Shown here: positions 1-6,267 of the stretch, piece after piece
Layout: every line of letters begins with the position of its first letter
How positions within the stretch are numbered: the stretch's first letter is position 1
Assembly (NCBI GenBank): GCA_031272615.1
Contig: JAISTL010000016.1
Span: 1-6,267 of the forward strand
Length of the DNA stretch: 6,267 nt
From: Methylobacteriaceae bacterium
Lineage (GTDB): Bacteria; Pseudomonadota; Alphaproteobacteria; Rhizobiales; Beijerinckiaceae
Direction of reading: 5' to 3'
Position numbers and translations under genes: made by a program
Notes under the pieces: model-generated
Seen by the model: only the letters and a program-made list of their open reading frames with translations
Database searches by the model: none
What the model was told of the DNA's origin: nothing

Positions 1-225
1 GACCCGTATGCGCGCCGAACTTCTGCCGGTTCTCAAATACCGCACGATGAGCGACGGCGCCGGGATATTTTAGGCCGCCTGCAAAGAGCGTTTTATACTG
101 GAACTGGAACAAGGCGGTGTATCAGTTGCTGCCGATGCAGATACGCGTTTTCAATGTCAATAGACGGCATTGTCGATGTATTCTTCCTGTTGGGGAAGTC
201 GGAGTCCGATGACGTGTTTCGCATC
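1..225. other. Left-edge region without a supportable gene
   Basis: No convincing gene was found here. Plus-strand frame 1 is open from base 1 to a TAA at 229-231, but its translation is rich in Arg and Cys runs and does not look like a protein. Plus-strand frame 2 gives two short protein-like pieces separated by a TAG at 71-73 and ended by another TAG near 160. The minus strand has two tiny overlapping ORFs (157-240 and 93-170) and an open stretch running off the left edge. This mixture of short plausible pieces in several frames would fit a decayed gene or plain intergenic DNA, and the sequence alone does not decide between them. Confidence 0.4.
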
Positions 226-279
226 TTGTAAAAGGTTCATTTACAAAAACAGCCCATTTATGTAAAGTCACACTTTACA
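226..279 (+). promoter_or_regulatory. Inverted-repeat operator array upstream of the ATPase gene
   Basis: Two perfect inverted repeats share one half-site. The first is TTGTAAA (226-232) and TTTACAA (240-246) with a 7-base spacer. The second is TGTAAAGT (261-268) and ACTTTACA (272-279) with a 3-base spacer. A 10-base direct repeat, TTTACAAAAA, occurs at 240-249 and 274-283. The patch is AT-rich within GC-rich DNA and ends about 20 bases before the ATPase start. Paired palindromes over a promoter are typical of a dimeric repressor site. The downstream protein carries a helix-turn-helix, so self-regulation is a reasonable inference, but no binding is shown. Confidence 0.6.
240..268 (+). promoter_or_regulatory. 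Possible sigma-70 promoter of the ATPase gene
   Basis: A -35-like TTTACA (240-245) is followed, after exactly 17 bases, by a -10-like TAAAGT (263-268). They match the TTGACA and TATAAT consensus at five and four of six positions. Transcription would start near 275, giving a leader of about 20 bases before the ATG at 298. The -35 box lies in the right arm of the first inverted repeat and the -10 box in the left arm of the second, so a protein bound there would block polymerase. The match is moderate and unproven. Confidence 0.4.
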
Positions 280-297
280 AAAATCCGATTTTATGTA

Positions 298-1545
298 ATG
301 TTGCAGTCGACAAAAATTGAGCCCATCATGAACATGCCCTCTGCAAACCGCCCGGACACCATTGAGCGCGAGGTGTGGCCCGCCTTGAAAGCGGAACTTG
401 CCGGCCGGGAAATCCTGGTCATCACCGGTCCGCGCCAGGTGGGCAAGACAACCACGCTGAAATGGCTGCTGGACCAGGTGCCCGACAACAAACTGTACCT
501 GGACCTGACTCTCGTCAGCACCCAACGCCTGTTCGAGAGCGGGGATTATGACGCCGTCGCCAACGCGTTGAAGGGGTTCGGCCTGGACCTGGAGCGCCGC
601 GCGGTGGTGGCCGTTGATGAAATCCAGTATTCCAGAGATTTTCCGCGCGCCGTCAAATATCTTTATGACCATTACGGCATCAAGTTCATCCTCACCGGCT
701 CAAGCGCGTTTTATCTGAAGAACCACTTTTCGGAATCCCTTTCCGCCCGCAAACTGATTTTCGAACTTCTCCCTCTCTCGTTCCGGGAGTTTCTCGCCAT
801 CAAGGGGGTGAACTACATCCCGCCGAAGGTCGATTTTGCCGGAGTCTCCGACGCCCGCTTCGATGCCTTCGCCTACGGAACTCTCTCGGCGTACTACGAC
901 GAATACATTGAATTCGGCGGGTTTCCCGTGGTGGCGTTGAGCGGGACGACGGAGCGCAAACGCCGGATGCTGGATGTGATTTACAGCTCCTACATCAACA
1001 TGGATGTGACGCAGCTGGCGGACTTCAAATCCATCTCCGATCTCAAGAAACTTGTTTCCCTGTTGGCGGTGCGTGTCGGCACGCGCCTCAACATAGACGA
1101 ACTGTCGAAAACCCTGGGGGTGTCCCGCCCGACCATCATGAACCATATCGCCTTTCTTGAACAGACCTATCTGATCCGGATGCTGCCGGCATTCTCAAAA
1201 AGCCCCGCGGTGCGTGAACGCCTGCCGAAAAAGGTCTATTTCGTCGACACCGGCATCGCCAACACCAATGCCGCTCTCTCCGGCGGCGCGCAGTTTGAAA
1301 ACACGCTGTGCCACCAACTGCGGCCGTATGGAACCGTCGCGTTCTCAAACCAGGGCGGCGAAATCGATTTCGTTCTGTCCTGCGCCGGAAAAACCGTCGC
1401 CCTTGAAGCCAAGGAAACGCCGGTGGAGAAGCATTTGGCGGAAACGGCCCGGCGCGCCGCGCGCATCGATGCCGATGCCTTCGCCGTCATCGGCCGCGCA
1501 CCCTCCGCCACGCTCAACACCTGCGTGTGGGGCGGGAACGTGTGA
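298..1545 (+). CDS. AAA_14/DUF4143-family ATPase
   Basis: The 415-residue product is a P-loop ATPase of the widespread AAA_14 plus DUF4143 type, whose cellular role is mostly unknown. The Walker A motif GPRQVGKT is at residues 44-51, the Walker B motif VVAVDEIQ at 103-110, and a sensor-1-like LTGSS at 132-136. The family segment LLPLSFREFL follows at 158-166 and EFGGFPVV at 205-212. Residues 264-292 (LNIDELSKTLGVSRPTIMNH...) form a helix-turn-helix. The C-terminal part resembles a PD-(D/E)XK fold, with E334, D357 in GGEIDFV, and E370/K372 in ALEAKE; whether it cuts DNA is unknown. The ATG at 298 has no visible Shine-Dalgarno. An in-frame ATG at 328 would give 405 residues and also keeps every motif. 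The gene stands alone, opposite to its neighbours, and its stop lies 36 bases from the gltX stop with no clear terminator between. Being a solitary gene with its own operator-like region suggests an acquired or accessory gene. Confidence 0.93.
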   Translation: MLQSTKIEPIMNMPSANRPDTIEREVWPALKAELAGREILVITGPRQVGKTTTLKWLLDQVPDNKLYLDLTLVSTQRLFESGDYDAVANALKGFGLDLERRAVVAVDEIQYSRDFPRAVKYLYDHYGIKFILTGSSAFYLKNHFSESLSARKLIFELLPLSFREFLAIKGVNYIPPKVDFAGVSDARFDAFAYGTLSAYYDEYIEFGGFPVVALSGTTERKRRMLDVIYSSYINMDVTQLADFKSISDLKKLVSLLAVRVGTRLNIDELSKTLGVSRPTIMNHIAFLEQTYLIRMLPAFSKSPAVRERLPKKVYFVDTGIANTNAALSGGAQFENTLCHQLRPYGTVAFSNQGGEIDFVLSCAGKTVALEAKETPVEKHLAETARRAARIDADAFAVIGRAPSATLNTCVWGGNV

Positions 1546-1581
1546 GCGCGCCATTCATCGTCCGCTGGCAACCGGCGCCCT

Positions 1582-2922
1582 CTACACCTTTTTGCCCTGC
1601 AGCCTGCCGGCGGCGCGGGAGCGGCCGATGATCGGCAGCAGCGCGGCGAGTTCGGGGCCGTGGTCGATGCCGGTGAGAGCCTGGCGCAGCGGCATATACA
1701 GGGTTTTGCCCTTGCGGCCGGTTTCCGCGGCAAGCGCCGATGTCCATTGTTTCCAGGTGGTTGTGTCCCACGGTTCCTCCGGCAGCAACGCCAGCGCCGC
1801 GGCGATGAACTCCGGGTCGTCAATCGACGGCTGAATCGGCGCGCTGACAATGTGCCACCATTCCCGCGCCTGGGAGAGCAGCACGATATTGGCGCGCACC
1901 GCGTTCCAGAAGGCTTCGCCGCCGGTGATGCCGAGCTTTTTCAGGCGCGGCGCCGCGGCGTCATAGGGCATTTCATGCAGCAGGCGGGCATTGAGCTGGT
2001 CGAGTTCCAGCGGGTCGAACTTGGCCGGCGCCCGGGAAATGTTGGAGAAATCGAGGATTTCCCCCAGCTCCGCCAGTGATGGCACCGCGCGGATGGCCTG
2101 TGACGAACCCACCAGAGTGGCCAGAGACGCCACCGCCATGGGTTCATAGCCGCTCTCCCGCAAGTTGCGGAGCGACAGATGCCCGAGGCGCTTGGACAGC
2201 CCTTCGCCGCTCACCGTTGTCAACAGGTTGTGGTGGGCAAAGGCGGGGCTTCCGGCGCCCAGCGCCCGGAAAATCTGGATTTGCACCGCGGTGTTGGTGA
2301 CATGGTCTTCCCCGCGGATGATGTGGGTGACGGCGTAATCGATGTCGTCGACCACCGACGGCAGGGTGTAGAGATAACTGCCGTCCTCGCGGATCAGCAC
2401 CGGGTCCGACAGGGAGCGCGAGTCCACCTGGCAGTCGCCGCGCACCAGGTCTTTCCACGCGACGGTTTCCGGCGCCAGCAGAAACCGCCAGTGCGGCCGC
2501 CGTCCCTGAGCCTCGAAGGCGGCCTTTTCGGCGTCGGACAGCTTCAGCCCGGCGCGGTCGTAAATCGGCGGCAAGCCGCGCGCCACCTGGAATTTGCGGC
2601 GGCGGTCCAGTTCCTCGGCGGTTTCATAACAGGCGTAGAGCAGGCCCTGCTGCTTCAGCTTTTCCGTTGCGGCGTCATAGTTCGCAAAACGGTCCGACTG
2701 CCGGAAGATGGTGTCCGGATGGATGCCGAGCCACTGCAAATCCGTCAGAATGCCGTCGGCGAACTCCTGCCGCGAGCGTTCCAGATCGGTGTCGTCAAAC
2801 CGCAGGATGAACACGCCGCCGTGGCTGCGGGTGAACAGGGCGTTGAACAGCGCCGTGCGGGCGTTGCCGATGTGCAGGTTGCCGGTGGGGGAGGGGGCAA
2901 AACGGACGACAGGTGCTTTCAT
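1582..2922 (-). CDS. gltX: Glutamyl-tRNA synthetase (GltX)
   Basis: This class I aminoacyl-tRNA synthetase charges tRNA with glutamate using ATP in the cytoplasm. The 446-residue product starts with the Rossmann-fold signature [17 protein letters not shown] (residues 7-23), containing the HIGH-type motif HIGN at 17-20. The second ATP-binding loop, usually KMSKS or KLSKR, reads GEGLSKRLG at 239-247, so the first Lys is Gly. The segment [18 protein letters not shown] at 201-218 is typical of the family. C98 is present but position 100 is Glu, and the only other Cys is C164, so the four-ligand zinc site of the E. coli enzyme is absent. The length is at the short end for GluRS, and the loop recalls the second GluRS paralogue of alphaproteobacteria. 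Such genomes often have another GltX and make Gln-tRNA by transamidation, so this copy might charge tRNA-Glu, tRNA-Gln or both; this cannot be settled here. The ATG has a good ribosome site. The gene is 94 bases downstream of argH. Confidence 0.97.
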   Translation of the reverse strand: MKAPVVRFAPSPTGNLHIGNARTALFNALFTRSHGGVFILRFDDTDLERSRQEFADGILTDLQWLGIHPDTIFRQSDRFANYDAATEKLKQQGLLYACYETAEELDRRRKFQVARGLPPIYDRAGLKLSDAEKAAFEAQGRRPHWRFLLAPETVAWKDLVRGDCQVDSRSLSDPVLIREDGSYLYTLPSVVDDIDYAVTHIIRGEDHVTNTAVQIQIFRALGAGSPAFAHHNLLTTVSGEGLSKRLGHLSLRNLRESGYEPMAVASLATLVGSSQAIRAVPSLAELGEILDFSNISRAPAKFDPLELDQLNARLLHEMPYDAAAPRLKKLGITGGEAFWNAVRANIVLLSQAREWWHIVSAPIQPSIDDPEFIAAALALLPEEPWDTTTWKQWTSALAAETGRKGKTLYMPLRQALTGIDHGPELAALLPIIGRSRAAGRLQGKKV

Positions 2923-2926
2923 CGTA

Positions 2927-2932
2927 ACCTCT
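2927..2932 (-). promoter_or_regulatory. Ribosome binding site of gltX
   Basis: On the minus strand AGAGGT lies 4-5 bases before the ATG at 2920-2922. It supports this start, which places the conserved RFAPSPTG motif at the usual distance from the N-terminus. Confidence 0.75.
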
Positions 2933-2946
2933 GCGGGTTGGGCGCG

Positions 2947-2977
2947 GAACGGATATACCGGTAGTCCTACTCCGTTC
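2947..2977 (-). repeat. Inverted repeat in the argH-gltX gap
   Basis: A perfect 7-base inverted repeat, GAACGGA (2947-2953) and TCCGTTC (2971-2977), encloses a 17-base loop that contains the palindrome ACCGGT. It lies about 15 bases upstream of the gltX ribosome site. No T-run follows on the minus strand, so it is not a standard terminator. It could be an RNA structure in the gltX leader, a processing site, a protein site or chance. No convincing gltX promoter was found in the gap, so co-transcription with argH is likely. Confidence 0.4.
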
Positions 2978-3016
2978 GTCGGGGTTTGTGAACTTCAAAT
3001 GCAACGACCGGCGCGT

Positions 3017-4399
3017 TCATTTTTCGCCGATGATATCCCTGGCCCTGGCGATTTGCGCCCGCACCGCGTCCGGCGCGGTGCCGCCGTGGGAGCGGCGCGC
3101 CGCCACCGAGGCTTCCAGCGTGACGGCGTCAAAGATGTCGGCGTCGATTTTGTCACTGAAGGTGCGGTATTCCTCCAGGGACAGGTTGTCGAAGAGCTTG
3201 CCGCGGGCGATGCAGTAGTTGACGATGCCGCCGACCACATGGTGCGCCTCGCGGAACGGCAGCCCCTTGCGCACCAGATAGTCGGCCATGTCGGTGGCGG
3301 TGGAAAACCCGCGCCCCGCCGCCTGCCGGGTGTTGTGCTCCAACACGCTCATCCTGCCGATCATCGGCGCCATCACGGTGAGGGAGGCGCTGAGCGTATC
3401 CATGGAATCATACACCGTTTCCTTGTCTTCGCTCATGTCGGTGTTGTAGGCCTGGGGCAGGCCCTTCATGATGGTCAGCATGGCCGTGAGGTTGCCGAGC
3501 ATCCGCCCGGTTTTGCCGCGGATTTTCTCGGCGACGTCAGGGTTTTTCTTCTGCGGCATGATGCTGGAGCCGGTGCAGAAATCGTCCGACAGCTCGATAA
3601 ACTTGAAATCCTGGCTGGAAAACACCGCCAGCTCCTCGGCAAGGCGGCTGAGATGCACATGGCACAGCGCCGCGGCGGCGTTGAATTCCACCATATGGTC
3701 GCGGTCGGAAACGGAATCGATGCTGTTTTCCGTCGGCTTGCGGAAGCCGAGCGCCTTCGCCGTATAGTCGCGGTCAATGGGGAAGGTGGTGCCCGCCAGC
3801 GCCGCCGCGCCCAGCGGGCATTCGTCCATGCGGGCGAAAAGGTCTTCAAAGCGGCCGTAATCCCGCTCCAGCATCCAGAAATAGGCCATCAGCCAGTGGG
3901 CGAACAGAATGGGCTGCCCGGTCTGCAGGTGGGTGTAGCCGGGCATGATGACGGAAAGGTTCTGTTCCGCCTTGGTGATGAGGGTTTTCTGCAGGGCGCG
4001 GATGAGGGCGTTGAGCTCGCGGATGACGGCGCGCATGTGCAGTTTGGAATCCAGCGTCGTCTGGTCATTGCGGCTGCGGGCGGTGTGCAGTTTGCCGCCG
4101 ACAGGGCCGACAATCTCTGTCAGCCGTTTTTCAACCGCCATGTGGATGTCTTCATCGGCGACATCGAACACGAAGACGCCGCCGGTGATTTCCTTTTCCA
4201 CCTGATCCAGGCCGCCGAGAATGGTCTCGGCCTCCGCTTCGGTGAGGATACCCTGGCGCGCCAGCATACGCGCGTGTACGCGGCTGCCCTCGATATCGAA
4301 GGGGCACAGCCGCGTTTCGATGAGAATGGTGGCGTTGAACGCTTCAACCAGCTTGTCGGTCGGCATATCGAACCGCCCGCCCCAGAGTTTTGTCGACAC
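3017..4399 (-). CDS. argH: Argininosuccinate lyase (ArgH)
   Basis: ArgH splits argininosuccinate into arginine and fumarate, the last step of arginine synthesis, as a cytoplasmic homotetramer of the fumarase/aspartase superfamily. The 460-residue product has the normal family length. It opens with the typical KLWGGRF (residues 4-10). HTARSRNDQ (105-113) is the first conserved region. GYTHLQ (154-159) holds the catalytic-region His157. The superfamily signature GSSIMPQKKNPD (277-288) carries the flexible-loop serine that acts as catalytic base. SVSDRDH at 229-235 and GLPFREAHHVVG at 379-390 are also typical. The start is a GTG (4397-4399), chosen because a perfect AGGAGG lies 5 bases before it and the protein then begins at the conserved N-terminus. 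A strong terminator lies just upstream and no clear promoter fits in the space left, so expression may depend on read-through or a promoter inside the preceding gene. No damage is visible. Confidence 0.97.
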   Translation of the reverse strand: MSTKLWGGRFDMPTDKLVEAFNATILIETRLCPFDIEGSRVHARMLARQGILTEAEAETILGGLDQVEKEITGGVFVFDVADEDIHMAVEKRLTEIVGPVGGKLHTARSRNDQTTLDSKLHMRAVIRELNALIRALQKTLITKAEQNLSVIMPGYTHLQTGQPILFAHWLMAYFWMLERDYGRFEDLFARMDECPLGAAALAGTTFPIDRDYTAKALGFRKPTENSIDSVSDRDHMVEFNAAAALCHVHLSRLAEELAVFSSQDFKFIELSDDFCTGSSIMPQKKNPDVAEKIRGKTGRMLGNLTAMLTIMKGLPQAYNTDMSEDKETVYDSMDTLSASLTVMAPMIGRMSVLEHNTRQAAGRGFSTATDMADYLVRKGLPFREAHHVVGGIVNYCIARGKLFDNLSLEEYRTFSDKIDADIFDAVTLEASVAARRSHGGTAPDAVRAQIARARDIIGEK

Positions 4400-4404
4400 G
4401 CAAT

Positions 4405-4410
4405 CCTCCT
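4405..4410 (-). promoter_or_regulatory. Consensus ribosome binding site setting the argH GTG start
   Basis: A full AGGAGG on the minus strand stands 5 bases before the GTG at 4397-4399. It is the strongest Shine-Dalgarno noted in this window and offsets the weaker start codon. Confidence 0.88.
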
Positions 4411-4424
4411 GAATGGCGTTGGAT

Positions 4425-4439
4425 GGAGCAGGGCGCTCC
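4425..4439 (-). repeat. Small hairpin in the argH leader
   Basis: GGAGC (4425-4429) and GCTCC (4435-4439) form a perfect 5-base stem with a 5-base loop, between the terminator T-run and the argH ribosome site. The left part, GGAGCAGG (4425-4432), is also the exact reverse complement of CCTGCTCC (4471-4478) inside the terminator hairpin, so a read-through RNA could form an alternative 8-base pairing. Function is unknown. Confidence 0.4.
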
Positions 4440-4443
4440 CCTG

Positions 4444-4487
4444 AAAAAACAGGACGGCCGGAACACCCTGCCTGCTCCGGCCCGTCC
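4444..4487 (-). terminator. Rho-independent terminator after the DAHP synthase gene
   Basis: Reading the minus strand, a GC-rich stem is formed by the segments at 4476-4487 and 4452-4462, 11 base pairs with one bulged base and a 13-base loop. It is followed at once by TGTTTTTT (six T at 4444-4449). The hairpin begins about 20 bases after the DAHP synthase stop at 4510-4512. The plus-strand direction has no T-run, so it acts on minus-strand transcripts only. Confidence 0.88.
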
Positions 4488-4509
4488 GGGAACGAGGTTG
4501 TGCCGGCGC

Positions 4510-5895
4510 CTATTCAGCCGCCGACGTATGATGATACAGGCGCCCGCCGCGCGCTTCCTTGAGCATTTCCGCTGTCAGGAAGGCGATTTCGATGGCCTGG
4601 TCGGCGTTGAGGCGCGGGTCGCAATAGGTGTGGTAACGGTTGCGCAGGTTTTCCTCGGTGACGGCGTGGGCGCCGCCGATGCACTCGGTGACGTTCTGCC
4701 CCGTCATTTCCAGGTGCAGGCCGCCGGCGTAGCTGCCCTCGGCGCGGTGGACGCTGAAGAACGTGCGGATTTCGCTGAGGATGCGGTCGAAGGAGCGGGT
4801 TTTATACCCGGTCGCCGCCTTGACGGTGTTGCCGTGCATCGGGTCGCATGACCACACCACCGAGCGGCCTTCCCGCTGCACCGCCCGGATCAGCCCCGGC
4901 AGGAATTCGCCGATTTTGTCGGCGCCGAAGCGGCAGATCAGGGTCAGACGGCCCGGCTCGTTCTCCGGGTTGAGGATGTCGAGCAGGCGGATGAGATCGT
5001 CGCTTTCCAGCGACGGGCCGCATTTGACGCCGATGGGGTTCTTGATGCCGCGGCAGTATTCCACATGGGCGTGGTCGGCCTGGCGTGTGCGGTCGCCAAT
5101 CCACAGCATGTGCCCGGAGGTGGCGTACCAGTCGCCGGTGGTGGAGTCGACGCGGGTCATGGCCTGTTCGTATCCCAGCAGCAGCGCTTCGTGGCTGGTG
5201 TAAAACTCGGTGGTGCGCGTCTCGGGGTTGACCTCGGGTTCGATGCCGATGGCCCGCATGAAGGCCAGCGTCTCGCTGATGCGTTCGGCCACTTCCCGGT
5301 AGCGGTGGGATTGCGGCGAATCCTCCACGAAGCCCAGCATCCAGCGGTGGGCGTTCTCGAGGTTGGCGTAACCGCCCCAGGCAAAGGCGCGCAGTAGGTT
5401 GAGCGTTGCCGCGGCCTGGCGGTAGGCCGACAGCTGCCGGGTCGGGTCCGGCTGGCGCATGTCGGGGGTGAAGGCGATATCGTTGACGATATCCCCGCGG
5501 TAACTCGGCAGTTTGACCTCGCCGATCCGCTCGAAATCGTCTGACCGCGGCTTGGCGAACTGCCCGGCGATGCGGCCGATTTTCACCAGCGGCAGGCTGC
5601 CGGAAAAGGTCAACACCACGGCCATCTGCAGGAAAACCCGGAAAAAGTCCCGGATATTGTCGGCGGAATGCTCGGCGAAACTCTCGGCGCAGTCACCGCC
5701 CTGCAGCACGAAGGCGCGTCCTTCCGCCGCGGCGCCCAGCGCCTTTTTCAGTTTGCGCGCCTCGCCGGCGAAAACCAGCGGCGGAAACGCGGCCAATTGC
5801 TGCTCCACATCCTTTAATGCGACGGCATCCGGATACACAGGCATTTGCCTGGCCGGTTTGGATCTCCAGCTGTCCGGGCTCCAGTGCGTACTCAT
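4510..5895 (-). CDS. aroG: Class II 3-deoxy-7-phosphoheptulonate (DAHP) synthase
   Basis: The enzyme joins phosphoenolpyruvate and erythrose 4-phosphate to make DAHP, the first step of the shikimate pathway to aromatic amino acids. The 461-residue product is the class II (plant/mycobacterial) type and has the usual length. The N-terminal hallmark is [19 protein letters not shown] (residues 5-23). The four metal ligands known from the M. tuberculosis enzyme have clear counterparts: C69 in GGDCAE, H354 in DPMHGN, E396 in HLEMTGQN and D426 in [21 protein letters not shown] (105-118) and GVKCGPS (289-295) supply phosphoenolpyruvate-binding basic residues. It lacks the long N-terminal extension of the mycobacterial protein that carries allosteric sites, so feedback control may differ. 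The ATG is the first start after an in-frame TGA and has GGAG 7 bases upstream. A terminator follows. Class II genes are named aroF, aroG or aroH in different genomes, so the symbol is by convention only. Confidence 0.97.
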   Translation of the reverse strand: MSTHWSPDSWRSKPARQMPVYPDAVALKDVEQQLAAFPPLVFAGEARKLKKALGAAAEGRAFVLQGGDCAESFAEHSADNIRDFFRVFLQMAVVLTFSGSLPLVKIGRIAGQFAKPRSDDFERIGEVKLPSYRGDIVNDIAFTPDMRQPDPTRQLSAYRQAAATLNLLRAFAWGGYANLENAHRWMLGFVEDSPQSHRYREVAERISETLAFMRAIGIEPEVNPETRTTEFYTSHEALLLGYEQAMTRVDSTTGDWYATSGHMLWIGDRTRQADHAHVEYCRGIKNPIGVKCGPSLESDDLIRLLDILNPENEPGRLTLICRFGADKIGEFLPGLIRAVQREGRSVVWSCDPMHGNTVKAATGYKTRSFDRILSEIRTFFSVHRAEGSYAGGLHLEMTGQNVTECIGGAHAVTEENLRNRYHTYCDPRLNADQAIEIAFLTAEMLKEARGGRLYHHTSAAE

Positions 5896-5902
5896 TCCCT
5901 TG

Positions 5903-5906
5903 CTCC
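5903..5906 (-). promoter_or_regulatory. Ribosome binding site of the DAHP synthase gene
   Basis: GGAG on the minus strand stands 7 bases before the ATG at 5893-5895. An in-frame TGA a short way upstream rules out an earlier start in this frame. Confidence 0.6.
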
Positions 5907-5969
5907 ATTCGGACGCTCACCGGAAAAGCCTGCCTCCCGCTCTTCCGCGCGTCTGTCGTTCTGTTGCTG

Positions 5970-6030
5970 TGGCGAATCGAAGTACCGCTATAAACATAAC
6001 GAAGATACAATTCCAGAAAATTGTGGAGGG
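5970..6030 (-). promoter_or_regulatory. AT-rich patch, possible promoter region of the DAHP synthase gene
   Basis: In the 165-base gap between the aldolase-like gene and the DAHP synthase gene, bases about 5980-6024 are clearly AT-richer than their surroundings. They contain ACAATT (6007-6012) and AATTGT (6019-6024), an inverted repeat with a 6-base spacer, and TATAGC- and TATGTT-like -10 candidates on the minus strand. No good -35 box is found at the right distance. The region could hold the promoter and an operator; the evidence is base composition and symmetry only. The rest of the gap shows no gene and no clear terminator for the upstream gene. Confidence 0.3.
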
Positions 6031-6060
6031 GTCGCCGGGCGGAGGGCGGGACTTGGCCGG

Positions 6061-6267
6061 TCAGCCTTCAACCGGTTCATGCCCTTTCAGCAGCGTGCGG
6101 ATTTTGTGTATCGCCGCCGCCTTCACCGCCTGCATGGGTTCCTTGAACAGCTTGACCCGGTCAAATTCGCCGGGGTGTTCGCTCATCACCCGGCGCAGGG
6201 TGTTGCCGAACGCCATACGCAGGGCGGTGCCGATGTTGATTTTCTGTGCGCCGTAACGGATCAGCCG
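6061..6267 (-). CDS. Class II fructose-bisphosphate aldolase-family protein, C-terminal part
   Basis: Only the last 68 codons are in the window; the gene runs off the right edge and ends with TGA at 6061-6063. The visible piece includes GAQKINIGTALRMAF (residues 6-20 of the fragment), matching the class II aldolase segment G-x-x-K-[IV]-N-[IV]-x-T-x-[LF]-[KR] in which the N-x-x-T stretch contacts the substrate phosphate. It ends with the usual C-terminal helix ending in K-x-x-I (AVKAAAIHKIRTLL). Class II aldolases are zinc enzymes that split fructose 1,6-bisphosphate or related ketose bisphosphates into dihydroxyacetone phosphate and an aldehyde. The metal ligands lie in the missing part, so fructose versus tagatose bisphosphate specificity cannot be judged. 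It lies upstream of the DAHP synthase gene on the same strand. Confidence 0.7.
   Translation of the reverse strand, partial: RLIRYGAQKINIGTALRMAFGNTLRRVMSEHPGEFDRVKLFKEPMQAVKAAAIHKIRTLLKGHEPVEG

Noticed and set aside
93..240. Two tiny minus-strand ORFs (27 codons at 157-240, 25 codons at 93-170)
   Set aside because: They are too short to support as genes, overlap each other in different frames and lack ribosome sites; kept only as possible remnants.
1546..1581. Terminator between the ATPase and gltX
   Set aside because: Only short GC palindromes such as GGCGCC are present and no T-run follows in either direction; the T-rich stretch after 1588 is inside the gltX end.
1214..1850. Open frames of about 205 residues on both strands at the end of the ATPase and gltX genes
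   Set aside because: They overlap the 3' ends of two well-supported genes and show low-complexity Arg/Pro/Ser-rich translations.
2708..4444. 578-residue open frame on the plus strand opposite argH and the 5' end of gltX
   Set aside because: It lies antisense to two genes with full family motifs, and its translation is rich in Gly, Ala, Arg and His without any recognised domain; long antisense frames are common in GC-rich coding DNA.
5693..6010. Possible leader peptide ORF starting at 6010 upstream of the DAHP synthase
   Set aside because: It runs into the DAHP synthase gene in another frame, has no run of Trp, Phe or Tyr codons and no attenuator hairpin follows.
6040..6090. Weak stem (CCGGT and ACCGG) at the aldolase stop
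   Set aside because: The stem is only five bases, part of it lies in coding sequence, and no T-run follows.
5513..6256. 247-residue plus-strand open frame across the DAHP synthase start, the gap and the aldolase end
   Set aside because: It is antisense to conserved coding sequence at both ends and has no recognisable domain.

Overview
This window looks like ordinary chromosome from a GC-rich bacterium, most likely a proteobacterium. The guess leans towards Alphaproteobacteria because of the type of glutamyl-tRNA synthetase (short, with a G-L-S-K-R active-site loop) and the plant-type (class II) DAHP synthase. This assignment is inference from remembered family features; no search was run.

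From about 1582 to the right-hand end, all genes lie on the minus strand and are housekeeping. In transcription order they are: the C-terminal end of a class II fructose-bisphosphate aldolase-family protein (cut by the window edge at 6267), class II DAHP synthase (entry to the shikimate pathway), a clear rho-independent terminator, argininosuccinate lyase argH (last step of arginine synthesis), and glutamyl-tRNA synthetase gltX. Gaps between them are 165, 110 and 94 bases, so this is a loose co-directional cluster and not a tightly overlapped operon. The terminator between the DAHP synthase and argH suggests at least one transcription break. The genes link sugar phosphate metabolism, aromatic and arginine synthesis and Glu-tRNA supply, but no shared pathway step is evident.

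The left part is different. A single plus-strand gene (298-1545) encodes an AAA_14/DUF4143-type ATPase with an internal helix-turn-helix and a PD-(D/E)XK-like C-terminal domain. It converges on gltX with only 36 bases between the stops. Just upstream is an AT-rich patch (about 226-297) with two perfect inverted repeats built from the same TTTACA/TGTAAA half-site, overlapping a plausible promoter. This looks like an operator array and is the most interesting non-coding signal here. Further left, 1-225 contains no gene I can support; it may hold decayed coding sequence.

I found no CRISPR array, tRNA, rRNA, insertion sequence or convincing new multi-gene system. The accessory element is the orphan ATPase with its control region.
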